A stretch of DNA of 43,681 bases from Flavobacteriales bacterium (GCA_900770875.1 CAAGLV010000020.1:1-43681); one strand, 5' to 3'. Positions 7,853 to 15,976 are shown, numbered from the stretch's first letter. Numbers and translations: made by a program. Notes: generated by a model from the sequence alone, not told the origin.

Positions 7853-8272
7853 TTAATCAATAACCGGTACTGGTCTTTTATTTTCGCTAATTGCAACTAA
7901 TGTAAATGTACCTGTAATCGCCTTTTCGCTTCCGTCTCTGTACATCGATTCTACAAAAACATCAATTTGTACATCTAAACTTGTGCGTCCAACACGCACT
8001 ACTTTTCCTACAAATTCTACTAACGTTCCGGCCGGAATCGAATGTTTAAAATCAATTTTATCACTACTTACCGTAACAATTGGTTTACGACAAAAACGCG
8101 TTGCTGTCATAAATGCAATTTCGTCCATTAAGTACATCACTGCACCTCCAAACATTGTTTTGTGATGATTTGTATCTCCAGGAAATACAGCTTTAAAAAC
8201 ACGTGTTTCAGAATCTATAATTCGCTGCGCGATTAATTCTTCTCTTGTTTTATTTTCCATCTCTTTTATCAT
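7853..8272 (-). CDS. Hotdog-fold acyl-CoA thioesterase (YciA/ACOT-like)
   Basis: A 139-residue single-hotdog protein expected to hydrolyse acyl-CoA thioesters in the cytoplasm. DTNHHKTMFGGAVMYLMDEI contains the family N/HxxxxxFGG core plus the catalytic Asp/Glu region on the central helix, and SSDKIDFKHSIPAGTLVEF is the typical following strand. The first possible start is ATG 8272; ATG 8260 (MENKTREEL) is also possible and only four codons shorter. The chain ends ISENKRPVPVID, as in the family. It is divergent from a second, longer hotdog thioesterase at 8605. The nearest exact -7 element is about 200 nt upstream, giving a long leader (see 8273-8483). Confidence 0.88.
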   Translation of the reverse strand: MIKEMENKTREELIAQRIIDSETRVFKAVFPGDTNHHKTMFGGAVMYLMDEIAFMTATRFCRKPIVTVSSDKIDFKHSIPAGTLVEFVGKVVRVGRTSLDVQIDVFVESMYRDGSEKAITGTFTLVAISENKRPVPVID

Positions 8273-8483
8273 ATCTACACGTTATACTTTCTTTATATCA
8301 TGTGATAATGTTTTTTGTGGTATTTTATTACTGAATCAGCTTTAAACCGCGAAAGCATTATCCGTTGCAACAAAAAAATTAGTAATCTGACTTATCAAAA
8401 AAATTATTTCGAAATACAGTTGCGCGACAGTTCATGAATTTAACATGATTCCTAATTTTTAAGTTTCGAGCACTGCAAAGATA
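8273..8483 (-). promoter_or_regulatory. Predicted promoter and about 200-nt structured leader of the thioesterase gene
   Basis: The minus strand has an exact -7 element TATCTTTG at 8476-8483, implying a leader of about 200 nt before the start at 8272. In it I see paired segments GATAATG (8304-8310) and CATTATC (8356-8362) enclosing a GCTTT/AAAGC hairpin (8339-8343 and 8352-8356), a TCATG/CATGA inverted repeat near 8432-8447, and an 18-codon ORF. This could be a cis-regulatory RNA. I do not recognise a known riboswitch class, and a nearer promoter without an exact match cannot be excluded. Confidence 0.35.
8379..8435 (-). other. 18-codon upstream ORF in thioesterase leader (speculative)
   Basis: On the minus strand an ATG at 8435 opens a frame coding for MNCRATVFRNNFFDKSDY and ending in TAA at 8379. 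It lies wholly inside the predicted leader. No clear ribosome-binding site is visible (Bacteroidetes often lack one). It could be a leader peptide or chance. Confidence 0.25.
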
Positions 8484-8516
8484 GGTTAGTTTATTTAAAA
8501 TAAGTCGGTTTTGGAT

Positions 8517-8561
8517 TAATTTTGAATAATCGATCTGATAAGCATAAAGCAAGATTATGCT
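8517..8561 (+). promoter_or_regulatory. Predicted promoter and leader hairpin of the second thioesterase
   Basis: TAATTTTG at 8517-8524 fits TAnnTTTG and is 80 nt before the ATG at 8605. A perfect 7-bp inverted repeat AGCATAA (8541-8547) / TTATGCT (8555-8561) with a 7-nt loop follows in the leader. It has no T-run directly after it, so it is not a normal terminator. It may be an operator or an RNA structure. Confidence 0.35.
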
Positions 8562-8618
8562 ATGAAATGGATAGAAAATTCAGTATTTTTTTTAAAATTT
8601 GTAAATGATAAAATCTAA
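8562..8618 (+). other. 18-codon ORF overlapping the thioesterase start (speculative)
   Basis: An ATG at 8562, directly after the leader hairpin, opens a frame coding for MKWIENSVFFLKFVNDKI and ending with TAA at 8616-8618. It is in another frame and overlaps the thioesterase start codon (8605) by 14 nt, an arrangement that could allow translational coupling. It may be chance in AT-rich DNA. Confidence 0.25.
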
Positions 8619-9129
8619 AACAGCAAAAGAGTCGTTAGCAGTAATGACAAATTTGGTTTTACCAAACGACAGTAACCAACTAAATAATATGTTTGGTGGC
8701 GAACTTTTAGCTCGTATGGATCGTATTTCGGCTATTTCGGCAAAAATGCATTCGGGCAGTTTACAAGTGGTTACCGCAAGTGTAAATCATGTTTCGTTTA
8801 ACTCTCCGATTCCGTTAGGAAGCACAGTTAAGTTAGAATCTAAAGTAACGCGCGCTTTTAAAACATCGATGGAAGTTTATGTTGATGTTTATATTTACGA
8901 TTATAAACAAGAAACGTTTATAAAAACAAACGATGCCATTTACACTTTTGTGGCTTTAGATGAGAACAATAAGCCTGTTGAAGTGCCGATGCTAATTCCT
9001 GAAACAGATTTAGAAATTGAACGTTTTAATGCTGCTTTACGCCGAAAACAATTAAGTTTGGTTTTAGCTAAACGCATGAAACCAAGCGAAGCTAAAGAAT
9101 TAAAAGCTTTATTTGAAGAAGATAATTAA
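8605..9129 (+). CDS. Hotdog-fold acyl-CoA thioesterase with C-terminal extension
   Basis: A 174-residue hotdog protein of the ACOT/BFIT type, expected to hydrolyse acyl-CoA. LPNDSNQLNNMFGGELLARM is the family core with the catalytic region, followed by VTASVNHVSFNSPIPLGSTV. A C-terminal helical extension of about 35 residues (RFNAALRRKQLSLVLAKRM onward), absent from the shorter divergent paralogue, is charged and probably packs on the oligomer. The two thioesterases share the FGG core but are clearly not recent duplicates. It is monocistronic: a terminator follows within 5 bp. Substrate chain length cannot be inferred. Confidence 0.88.
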   Translation: MIKSKTAKESLAVMTNLVLPNDSNQLNNMFGGELLARMDRISAISAKMHSGSLQVVTASVNHVSFNSPIPLGSTVKLESKVTRAFKTSMEVYVDVYIYDYKQETFIKTNDAIYTFVALDENNKPVEVPMLIPETDLEIERFNAALRRKQLSLVLAKRMKPSEAKELKALFEEDN

Positions 9130-9133
9130 CACA

Positions 9134-9163
9134 AATGCCGATAATAATTATCGGCATTTTTTA
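9134..9163. terminator. Bidirectional intrinsic terminator
   Basis: AATGCCGATAA / TTATCGGCATT inverted repeat with a 3-nt loop and a T-run on the right, between the convergent thioesterase and rfbD genes. It reaches into the rfbD stop codon. Confidence 0.85.
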
Positions 9164-10024
9164 TTTAGCAACTAAAAAATTTAGTTCGTTTTTTAAACTA
9201 TCTTCCCAATTTGGGATTGAAATATGATAAGTTGTTTTTATTTTAGTTTTATCTAATAAACTATAAGCTGGACGCTTTGCCGGTGTTGGATAAGCCGTTG
9301 TTGGAATTGGATTAATTTTAATTTTAGCACCTGTTAACGCTTTAATTTCAGAAGCAAAATCAAACCACGAACATTCGCCTTCGTTAGAATAATTAAATAT
9401 CCCATAAACCAACTCGTCTTTAGCTACTATTTGTGCAATAGCATCGGCTAAATCTACAGCGTTTGTTGGCGAACCAATTTGATCGTTAATTACACCAATT
9501 TCTTCTTTTTCGTTAAACAACCACAACATTGTTTTTACAAAATTTTTACCATATTTAGAATAAACCCAAGCAGTACGAATTACGATTGTTTTTGGATTAA
9601 TTGCCAAAGCAAATTCTTCGCCTTCTAACTTTGTTTGTCCATAAATACCTATCGGATTCACCTCATCACTTTCTAACCTTGGTGTTGCAATTGTTCCATC
9701 AAAAACATAATCTGTTGAGATATGTACAAATGGGATATTGGCTTGATTAGTTGCTTCGGCCAAATATTTAACAGCCGTTGCATTTACTAAACGAGCATTT
9801 TCTACATCTGTTTCGGCTAAATCTACAGCAGTATAAGCTGCACAATTTACAACAGCATCAAAGTTATTATCCTTAAAATAATTAATAACTTCGGTTTGAT
9901 TGGTAATGTCTAATTTAGAACGAGAAACAAAAACAAATTCGAGCTTTGGATACTTTATCGCAATTTCTTTAATTGCTTGTCCTAATTGGCCATTTGCTCC
10001 TGTAACAAGAATTTTTTTTGCCAT
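9161..10024 (-). CDS. rfbD: dTDP-4-dehydrorhamnose reductase
   Basis: A 287-residue extended short-chain dehydrogenase that carries out the last step of dTDP-L-rhamnose synthesis, reducing the 4-keto group with NAD(P)H. The Rossmann motif GANGQLGQ is at residues 9-16, VNCAAYTAVDLAE at 59-71, the STDYVFDG strand at 103-110, and the catalytic Tyr128-x3-Lys132 in YGQTK. Length is normal. It starts 6 bp after rfbC, so they are co-transcribed. The partner genes for glucose-1-phosphate thymidylylation (rfbA) and dehydration (rfbB) are not adjacent; the nucleotidyltransferase at 32325 is not a close RfbA match. Confidence 0.93.
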   Translation of the reverse strand: MAKKILVTGANGQLGQAIKEIAIKYPKLEFVFVSRSKLDITNQTEVINYFKDNNFDAVVNCAAYTAVDLAETDVENARLVNATAVKYLAEATNQANIPFVHISTDYVFDGTIATPRLESDEVNPIGIYGQTKLEGEEFALAINPKTIVIRTAWVYSKYGKNFVKTMLWLFNEKEEIGVINDQIGSPTNAVDLADAIAQIVAKDELVYGIFNYSNEGECSWFDFASEIKALTGAKIKINPIPTTAYPTPAKRPAYSLLDKTKIKTTYHISIPNWEDSLKNELNFLVAK

Positions 10025-10030
10025 TTTATG

Positions 10031-10579
10031 TTATTTTGTTTTAAAAAATTCGAATGTTTGTGCCTGTTTATCTTTATCAGATAAAATCATCTCATCAACC
10101 GGAATTTGCCAATCAATAGCTAAATCTTTATCTAACGGATATACTCCATCTTCCGACTCTTTATTGTAGCCATTATCGCATTTATAAAAAAATACAGCTG
10201 ATTTTGAAATGACAGAAAAGCCATGTAAAAAACCACGAGGTATAAATAATTGACGTTTATTTTCGGCCGATAGCTCTACAGCAATCGATTGTCCGTAAGT
10301 TTCGGATCCTGGGCGTACATCTACCGCAACATCTATTACAGCTCCTTCTACTACACGAACTAATTTTGCTTGGCTATATTCGCCTGCTTGCATGTGTAAT
10401 CCGCGGACAACACCGTAAGATGATTTTGATTGATTATCTTGTACAAATGTTGGTTTGTAACCTAAAATTTGTTCGAATTTATTTTCGTTATACGATTCGA
10501 AGAAATAACCTCTTTCGTCTTCAAAAACAGTTGGTTCGAGAATAAAACAACCTTTTAATTTGGTTTCGATTGCATTCAT
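10031..10579 (-). CDS. rfbC: dTDP-4-dehydrorhamnose 3,5-epimerase
   Basis: A 182-residue cupin-fold epimerase that converts dTDP-4-keto-6-deoxyglucose to the rhamno form. Visible family features are FFESYNENKF, the DNQSKSSYGVVRGLHMQ segment with the catalytic His, the AVDVRPGSETYG strand, and YKCDNGYNKESEDGVYPLD with the conserved Tyr region. The ATG at 10579 follows a terminator hairpin by less than 20 nt, so transcription must come from read-through or from a promoter inside the upstream ompH gene. It forms an operon with rfbD. Confidence 0.93.
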   Translation of the reverse strand: MNAIETKLKGCFILEPTVFEDERGYFFESYNENKFEQILGYKPTFVQDNQSKSSYGVVRGLHMQAGEYSQAKLVRVVEGAVIDVAVDVRPGSETYGQSIAVELSAENKRQLFIPRGFLHGFSVISKSAVFFYKCDNGYNKESEDGVYPLDKDLAIDWQIPVDEMILSDKDKQAQTFEFFKTK

Positions 10580-10583
10580 AAAT

Positions 10584-10616
10584 AAAAATAAAAAAAGCCA
10601 CTAAAATTAGTGGCTT
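10584..10616 (-). terminator. Intrinsic terminator between ompH and rfbC
   Basis: The minus strand shows AAGCCACTAA / TTAGTGGCTT around a 2-nt loop followed by a T-rich tract that runs almost to the rfbC ATG. It is about 20 nt after the ompH stop. It probably lowers transcription into rfbC-rfbD. Confidence 0.8.
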
Positions 10617-10636
10617 AAATATATTTCTTTTTAAGA

Positions 10637-11152
10637 TTATAATCCTAATTCTTTTTTAACATCGTTAAATAAATCGTATCCTCCGTTTTTGTAAATTAAT
10701 ACACCTGCTGGTAATACATATTTAACTCCTTTTTTAGCTGCAACAGATCCAATTGCATCGTTAACTCTTTTTTCGATTGGCTCGAATAAAGCTTTTTCTT
10801 TAGCTGCCATTTCTTCTTGAGCTGCTTGACGGTATGCTTGGAATTTTTGTTGTAACTCTTGGTCTTTCTCTTGGTATTTATTAGTTGTAATAATTTTTTG
10901 AGATTCTTCTGCTGTTTTACCAGCTAATTGCTTTTGTACACCTTCTACAAATGTTTTGTATTCTGTTTCTAAAGCAACAATTTTATCTTGGTGTTTTTTA
11001 CCTAATGCTTCTAAATCAGCTTCAGCTTTTTTGTATGCTGGCATTACTTCGTAAACAGCTTGTACATCTACATATACGATATCTTGAGCGAAAGTAAATA
11101 CACTTCCGAAAACCATCATTGCTAAAAAAGCTATTCCTTTTAAATTTTTCAT
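10637..11152 (-). CDS. OmpH/Skp-family periplasmic chaperone (copy 1)
   Basis: A 171-residue OmpH/Skp protein that holds unfolded outer-membrane proteins on their way to BamA. A signal peptide (about 1-22, ending FTFAQ) is followed by the short strand DIVYVDVQAVYEVMP and a long charged helical pair (about residues 40-135, rich in Lys, Glu and Gln). The C-terminal strand KGVKYVLPAGVLIYKNGG closes the trimer body. Length matches the family. It is 26 bp downstream of a second ompH, in the usual bamA-ompH-ompH order, and ends at the terminator before rfbC. Confidence 0.92.
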   Translation of the reverse strand: MKNLKGIAFLAMMVFGSVFTFAQDIVYVDVQAVYEVMPAYKKAEADLEALGKKHQDKIVALETEYKTFVEGVQKQLAGKTAEESQKIITTNKYQEKDQELQQKFQAYRQAAQEEMAAKEKALFEPIEKRVNDAIGSVAAKKGVKYVLPAGVLIYKNGGYDLFNDVKKELGL

Positions 11153-11178
11153 TCTTGTTCTGTTTAGTATTTTTTTAT

Positions 11179-11799
11179 TTATTTTTTTGTTTTACTCGTT
11201 GTACTAGTTTTTCCTGTTTTATTAGTTGTACTAGTTGTTTTATTATTTGTTGTTCCTTTTGCTCTTGTGTTTTGATTTTTCTCTTTATTTTCTGGCACTA
11301 ATATATTTAAAACATCTCTACTAATATCAAATTTAGGATCTGTATAAATCATTACTAGGTCCGAACCTTTATCAAAAACAAAGCCATATCCTCTTTTATC
11401 TGCAACTTGTTTTGTTGCGTTGTAAACTTGGTCTTGTATTGGTTTTACTAAAGCACGTCGCATAAAAACTAAATCTCCACTTGGGCCGTATCTACGTTCT
11501 TGTAGATCTTTAATTTCTTTTAAATCATCAGCAATTTTCTTTTCTTGCGCTTTAATTTGTTCGGCAGTTAATAAAATCTTTTCTGCTTCGAAAGCTGCTT
11601 GGAATTTTGCTAAATTTTCTTGCTTTGCTTCTATCTCTTTTTGCCAATTTTCTGTTTGACTTTTTAAACGATTTTGAGAATTAGTATATTCGGGTAAATT
11701 CTCTAAAATATATTGTGTGTCTACATAACAGAATTTTTGTGCCATTACAGATCCAAAGAATCCTAAAAATAGAACGATAAAGCTAATCCATTTTTTCAT
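11179..11799 (-). CDS. OmpH/Skp-family periplasmic chaperone (copy 2, with Thr/Lys tail)
   Basis: A 206-residue OmpH/Skp protein with a signal peptide (1-20, ending VMAQ), the start KFCYVDTQYILENLPEY, a long helical region rich in Lys, Glu and Gln, and a C-terminal strand (YGFVFDKGSDLVMIYTDPKF). After about residue 170 it has a low-complexity tail of Thr, Lys, Asn and Ser (ending TSKTKK) that copy 1 lacks. The tail explains the extra length. It lies between bamA and the other ompH and presumably serves the same assembly pathway; why two forms are kept is unknown. Confidence 0.92.
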   Translation of the reverse strand: MKKWISFIVLFLGFFGSVMAQKFCYVDTQYILENLPEYTNSQNRLKSQTENWQKEIEAKQENLAKFQAAFEAEKILLTAEQIKAQEKKIADDLKEIKDLQERRYGPSGDLVFMRRALVKPIQDQVYNATKQVADKRGYGFVFDKGSDLVMIYTDPKFDISRDVLNILVPENKEKNQNTRAKGTTNNKTTSTTNKTGKTSTTSKTKK

Positions 11800-11862
11800 A
11801 TTATCAAATCGTGTTAATTCTAAAATTATGCCAAATTATTTAGATACGCTAATGTAATAAAA

Positions 11863-14379
11863 TTAGAATTGTTGACCAATAATAAAGTGCGTTTGCCATC
11901 CAGAAGGGCTTGTTTGTCCAATTCCTTCGTCGAAACCATAAGCAAAATCGAATCCTAATAATCCAAATGCGGCCATATAAATACGTACACCGGCACCTAC
12001 AGATCGTTTTAACTCGAACGGTTTATAATCGGCTGTATTCGCCCAAACATTACCACCTTCGGCAAATGTTAAGGCATAAATTTTAGCAGATTGGCTCATT
12101 GTAATTGGATAACGTAACTCTAAAGAGAATTTATTATAAATTGTTCCTCCTCCGGTTGGTGTAATATCGCCTGTTTGTCCTCCTCCGGTTGATGAATCTT
12201 CGTATCCACGTAAAGAGATAATTTCGCGACCATCAAAACGAGATTGTGATAAACCTGTTCCTCCTAGGTAAAAACGTTCGAACGGAATTGTACCAATTTT
12301 ACGATTGTAGTTTCCTAAAACTCCAAATTCTCCTCCGGCACGTAAAACTAATTTACCAGCAATTTGTTTGTACCAATATGCTCTGGCTTTAATTTTATAG
12401 TATTCTAACCATTCGAATTTTTCGACATCCGACATCGAAGCGTAATCTTTATTTTTACCTAATAACGAGTATGGTAAAGTAGCTGTTGCAGAAACGCTCA
12501 TTTCTGATCCATCTTCTGGGAAAACTGGATCTGGTCCTGCCGAATTACGTGTTAATCCGATTGTATAGTTTACGTTATTTGATGTTCCGTCTTCGTAATT
12601 TAAGTTCCCTACTGTTAAATTATAATTGTTGAAGTTATAACGTTGGTACGAAATTGAGTTTGATAAACGGAAATAATCGTCTGGCCAAGTTAATAATTTT
12701 GTTAATCCAACTGTTGCTCCTAAGATATCTAATTTAGCACGCTCTCCGTACGAATCTGTATATCCGTATTGTGATAAATAGAATGATGTTGTTAAAGCTG
12801 TTGGACGTTTACCACCAATCCAAGGTTCTGTAAAGGAAACGCTATAGTTTTTGTATCCGTTACCTGCTTGTGCACGGATAGATAATGATTGTCCATCTCC
12901 CATTGGCACTGGTTTCCACGCTTCGCCTCGGAATAAGTTTCCGATAGAGAAGTTACCAAACGTTAAACCTAATGTACCGATAAAAGTACCTGCACCATAA
13001 CCTCCTTGTAATTCTACTTGAGATGATGATTTTGGTGCAACTTTCCAATCGATATCAACCGTATTATTTTCGGGATTTGGTTTAATATCTGGCGTAATTT
13101 GCGTTGGCTCTAAATAGCCTAACGAAGCTAACTCCATTAATGTACGGCGAATCTCTGTTTTAGAGAATAAGTTACCTGGTTTTGTACGTAACTCACGGTA
13201 TAAAATATGATCGTGTGCTTCTGTATTTCCTAAAATGGTAACTTTATTTAATGTTGCTGGTGTTCCTTCGTAGATTTTGATTTCTAAATCAATTGTATCA
13301 TTTTTTACGTTTTTTTCTACTGGGAAAACACGTGCAAAAAGATATCCATTATTCATGTATAATGTTTGGATATCATCGTCTTTATCTGAACCCGAAATTT
13401 TCTTATTAATTCCTACAGCATCGTAACGATCGCCTGTATTATAAGAAAAAATACGTTTTAACTGATCTGATGTATAAATTGAGTTTCCAGAAAATGTAAC
13501 ATCACCAAGGTAGTATGGTTTACCTTCGTCTACTTTTACTTTTACAATTACATTTTTTGGATCTTTTTGAATAATTGTATCTGATACGATTTTAGCATCG
13601 CGAAATCCTAAAGATTTGTATTCGTTTACAACTTTTTCTAAATCGGCCTGGTATTTATCTGGGATTAATTTTGAGCCTTTAAAAATATTGATTGATTTAC
13701 GTTTTGTATCCTTCATGGCTTTACGTAAACGGTTACTCGAAAGTGATTTATTACCTTCGAATACAATATCTTTAATTTTAACGCGATCGCCACGATCTAC
13801 GTTTACAATTAAATTTTCTTTATCTTTTGAATCTTCAACTGGTTGATGATCAAATTTTACAACAGCGTTAGGAAAACCTTTTCCGGTGTAGTAATCTTTG
13901 ATTTTATTCTTCGTCGAATTCATTAAGTTATTGGTAACCTTTGCACCTGGATTTAATTTATTTGCCTTAATGATATCTTCTTTCTGAGATTTTTTTATCC
14001 CATTAATTTGTATTTCGGCTAACTCGGGTACTGGCACTAGTTCTAATGTTAAAACAACATCAGATCCATTAATTTCTTTAATGTAAATATCTATATCCGA
14101 GAACATTTTAGAACGCCACAGTTTTTTTACTGCGTTGTTTACTTTAGTTCCTGGCAATTCAATTTCTTCTCCGATAGAGAATCCAGCATAACGTATAATC
14201 TGGTTTTTAGAGAATTTTATGTCTCCTTTAACCTCTATATCTTTTAATATAAAGGTACGAGGATTTAAATAATCAATCCCGTATTCCAACTCCGTTGAAA
14301 CAATGTTTTGAGTAGAATCTACTTGCGCTTGTACCATATAGGCACTAAGCATACACATTGTCCAAATAATTTTCTTCAT
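11863..14379 (-). CDS. bamA: Outer membrane protein assembly factor BamA (Omp85)
   Basis: An 838-residue Omp85 protein that folds and inserts beta-barrel proteins into the outer membrane. A signal peptide (MKKIIWTMCMLSAYMVQAQ) is followed by about 420 residues with several POTRA-like repeats (for example FILKDIEVKGDIKFSKNQI, VKIKDIVFEGNKSLSSNRL and YYLGDVTFSGNSIYTSDQL). The C-terminal half is the barrel, with the loop-6 signature ISLRGYEDS containing the RGY motif, and it ends in THFIIGQQF with a terminal Phe. It sits between uppS and the ompH pair, the standard flavobacterial order. Confidence 0.97.
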   Translation of the reverse strand: MKKIIWTMCMLSAYMVQAQVDSTQNIVSTELEYGIDYLNPRTFILKDIEVKGDIKFSKNQIIRYAGFSIGEEIELPGTKVNNAVKKLWRSKMFSDIDIYIKEINGSDVVLTLELVPVPELAEIQINGIKKSQKEDIIKANKLNPGAKVTNNLMNSTKNKIKDYYTGKGFPNAVVKFDHQPVEDSKDKENLIVNVDRGDRVKIKDIVFEGNKSLSSNRLRKAMKDTKRKSINIFKGSKLIPDKYQADLEKVVNEYKSLGFRDAKIVSDTIIQKDPKNVIVKVKVDEGKPYYLGDVTFSGNSIYTSDQLKRIFSYNTGDRYDAVGINKKISGSDKDDDIQTLYMNNGYLFARVFPVEKNVKNDTIDLEIKIYEGTPATLNKVTILGNTEAHDHILYRELRTKPGNLFSKTEIRRTLMELASLGYLEPTQITPDIKPNPENNTVDIDWKVAPKSSSQVELQGGYGAGTFIGTLGLTFGNFSIGNLFRGEAWKPVPMGDGQSLSIRAQAGNGYKNYSVSFTEPWIGGKRPTALTTSFYLSQYGYTDSYGERAKLDILGATVGLTKLLTWPDDYFRLSNSISYQRYNFNNYNLTVGNLNYEDGTSNNVNYTIGLTRNSAGPDPVFPEDGSEMSVSATATLPYSLLGKNKDYASMSDVEKFEWLEYYKIKARAYWYKQIAGKLVLRAGGEFGVLGNYNRKIGTIPFERFYLGGTGLSQSRFDGREIISLRGYEDSSTGGGQTGDITPTGGGTIYNKFSLELRYPITMSQSAKIYALTFAEGGNVWANTADYKPFELKRSVGAGVRIYMAAFGLLGFDFAYGFDEGIGQTSPSGWQTHFIIGQQF

Positions 14380-14401
14380 AATCCCTTTATTTCCAGTATG
14401 G

Positions 14402-15151
14402 TCAGTCTGTTAATTGTTCGCTAATTTTACCAAATCTTCGTTCACGATTTTGATAGTTAAGAATTGCTTCGTAAAAATTTTCGTGTAAAAAATCGGGCCA
14501 CAAAACAGGTGTAAAGTATAACTCTGCATAGGCCAATTGCCAAAGTAAGAAATTACTAATGCGTGTTTCTCCACTTGTTCTGATCATTAAATCGACCATA
14601 GGCATATCGTGCGTATACAGATTTTGATGTACAAGATCTTCTGTAATATCTTGTTCTTCTATTTCGCCTGATTTGTATTGCTTAGCAATGTTTTTTATTG
14701 CTCCTAAAAGCTCTTCTTTTGCACCGTAATTAAGGGCTAAAGATAATACACAACCGGTATTATTTTTTGTTAATTCGGTTGCTTTTTCGAGATCTTTGCG
14801 AGCTTTTGATGGCAATTTAGATAAATCGCCAATGATGTTTAATTTTACATTGTTTTGATGCAACTCGTTAACTTCTGCTTTAATTGCAGAACTTAACAAG
14901 GACATTAAGAATGTAACTTCTATTTTTGGACGATTCCAGTTCTCGGTTGAAAATGCGTAAAGAGTTAAGTATTTTATACCCAACTCTCGACAAGTTTCTA
15001 CAGATGCTCTTACTGCTTTTAGCGCACTTTTGTGCCCAAAAGTTCTTTCTTTTCCATTTTGTTTTGCCCATCTTCCGTTTCCGTCCATAATGATGGCTAC
15101 ATGATTGGGCAATTTATTTCTGTCTATCTGATCTTTTAAACTGATCTCCAT
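14402..15151 (-). CDS. uppS: Isoprenyl transferase (undecaprenyl diphosphate synthase)
   Basis: A 249-residue cis-prenyltransferase that adds isopentenyl units to farnesyl diphosphate to make the C55 carrier for peptidoglycan and O-antigen. IIMDGNGRWAKQNGKERTFG (20-39) holds the catalytic Asp23 and the diphosphate-binding Arg and Gly residues; YLTLYAFSTENWNRP is the conserved middle motif; RTSGETRISNFLLWQLAYAE is the C-terminal motif. Length is typical. It is 22 bp from bamA and 9 bp from the DUF6089-like gene, in one operon. Confidence 0.96.
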   Translation of the reverse strand: MEISLKDQIDRNKLPNHVAIIMDGNGRWAKQNGKERTFGHKSALKAVRASVETCRELGIKYLTLYAFSTENWNRPKIEVTFLMSLLSSAIKAEVNELHQNNVKLNIIGDLSKLPSKARKDLEKATELTKNNTGCVLSLALNYGAKEELLGAIKNIAKQYKSGEIEEQDITEDLVHQNLYTHDMPMVDLMIRTSGETRISNFLLWQLAYAELYFTPVLWPDFLHENFYEAILNYQNRERRFGKISEQLTD

Positions 15152-15160
15152 TTATTCGTT

Positions 15161-15934
15161 TTAATTACAATAACATGCCGGACGACCAAATGTATAGGTC
15201 AATGTTAATCCCGTAATAACGTACCAATCTTTATTGCTTAAGTTTCCGTAAACTTTAGAATCGATTTTTTCTTGTATTTCTGGGTTTAATGCTCCTGCTT
15301 GTAATAATTTATCTGTAAATCTAGGGTTGTTATAATCTAGGCCATCGCTACCAGTATATCTAAATCCTGTTTCTAAAGATATCACCCAATTATAATTAAA
15401 TTTAACTTTATACCCTACACCAAAAGGAAGAACAACTTTGCTTTCTCTTTCGCTTTTTTTGTAAAGTATAGTTTCTTCGTCGTTAATATCGTAATATCTG
15501 TTTTTAAAGCTAGATAATCCTACTCCAAAAAAGATATAAGGTGCGTTTGCCGATTTTTGATTTTCGTTAATATCTGTAAAATTATATTCGAATAAAACTG
15601 CTCCTTCTACGATATTATTTGTAAAATTTAAATTTCTATCTCTTTTATATTGTTCTCCTGATAAGTGATCGCTAGCTCCTACTCTCGAATAAGAGAAATT
15701 TGCTCTTAATCCCATATATGGATTAAAGTTAAAACGATATAATGCACCTATCGAAACCGGAAAATAATACGATCCATCTTTACTTAATTTTGTAGGAAAT
15801 GGATTTATATAATTTCCTTTACCAACATCTCCAATTGCATTAGCTCCTCCAAGAGAAATCCCAAGCTCGTGTCTTTGAGCAAAAATAGACTGCATCGAAC
15901 AGAATACAATTAAGATTAATAAAATTTTTTTCAT
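15161..15934 (-). CDS. DUF6089-like outer-membrane barrel protein
   Basis: A 257-residue protein with a signal peptide (1-19, ending SIFAQ) and an eight-strand-like barrel pattern: aromatic and polar residues alternate in segments such as YYFPVSIGALYRFNFNP, APYIFFGVGLSSF and FGVGYKVKFNYN. The end is unusual, ITGLTLTYTFGRPACYCN, with two Cys residues at the very C-terminus. Its place directly before uppS and bamA matches the flavobacterial gene annotated DUF6089. Function unknown; the conserved link to bamA hints at an envelope role. A -7 element lies 42 nt upstream of the ATG. Confidence 0.82.
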   Translation of the reverse strand: MKKILLILIVFCSMQSIFAQRHELGISLGGANAIGDVGKGNYINPFPTKLSKDGSYYFPVSIGALYRFNFNPYMGLRANFSYSRVGASDHLSGEQYKRDRNLNFTNNIVEGAVLFEYNFTDINENQKSANAPYIFFGVGLSSFKNRYYDINDEETILYKKSERESKVVLPFGVGYKVKFNYNWVISLETGFRYTGSDGLDYNNPRFTDKLLQAGALNPEIQEKIDSKVYGNLSNKDWYVITGLTLTYTFGRPACYCN

Positions 15935-15976
15935 GTCTTAGTGTTAATTTAGTTGAGTTTTGGCATTTAGGTCGAA

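Noticed and set aside
7756..7896. N-terminal extension of TnaA overlapping the thioesterase gene
   Set aside because: It reads through a terminator hairpin, overlaps the upstream gene and is not part of the family; ATG 7755 matches the usual start.
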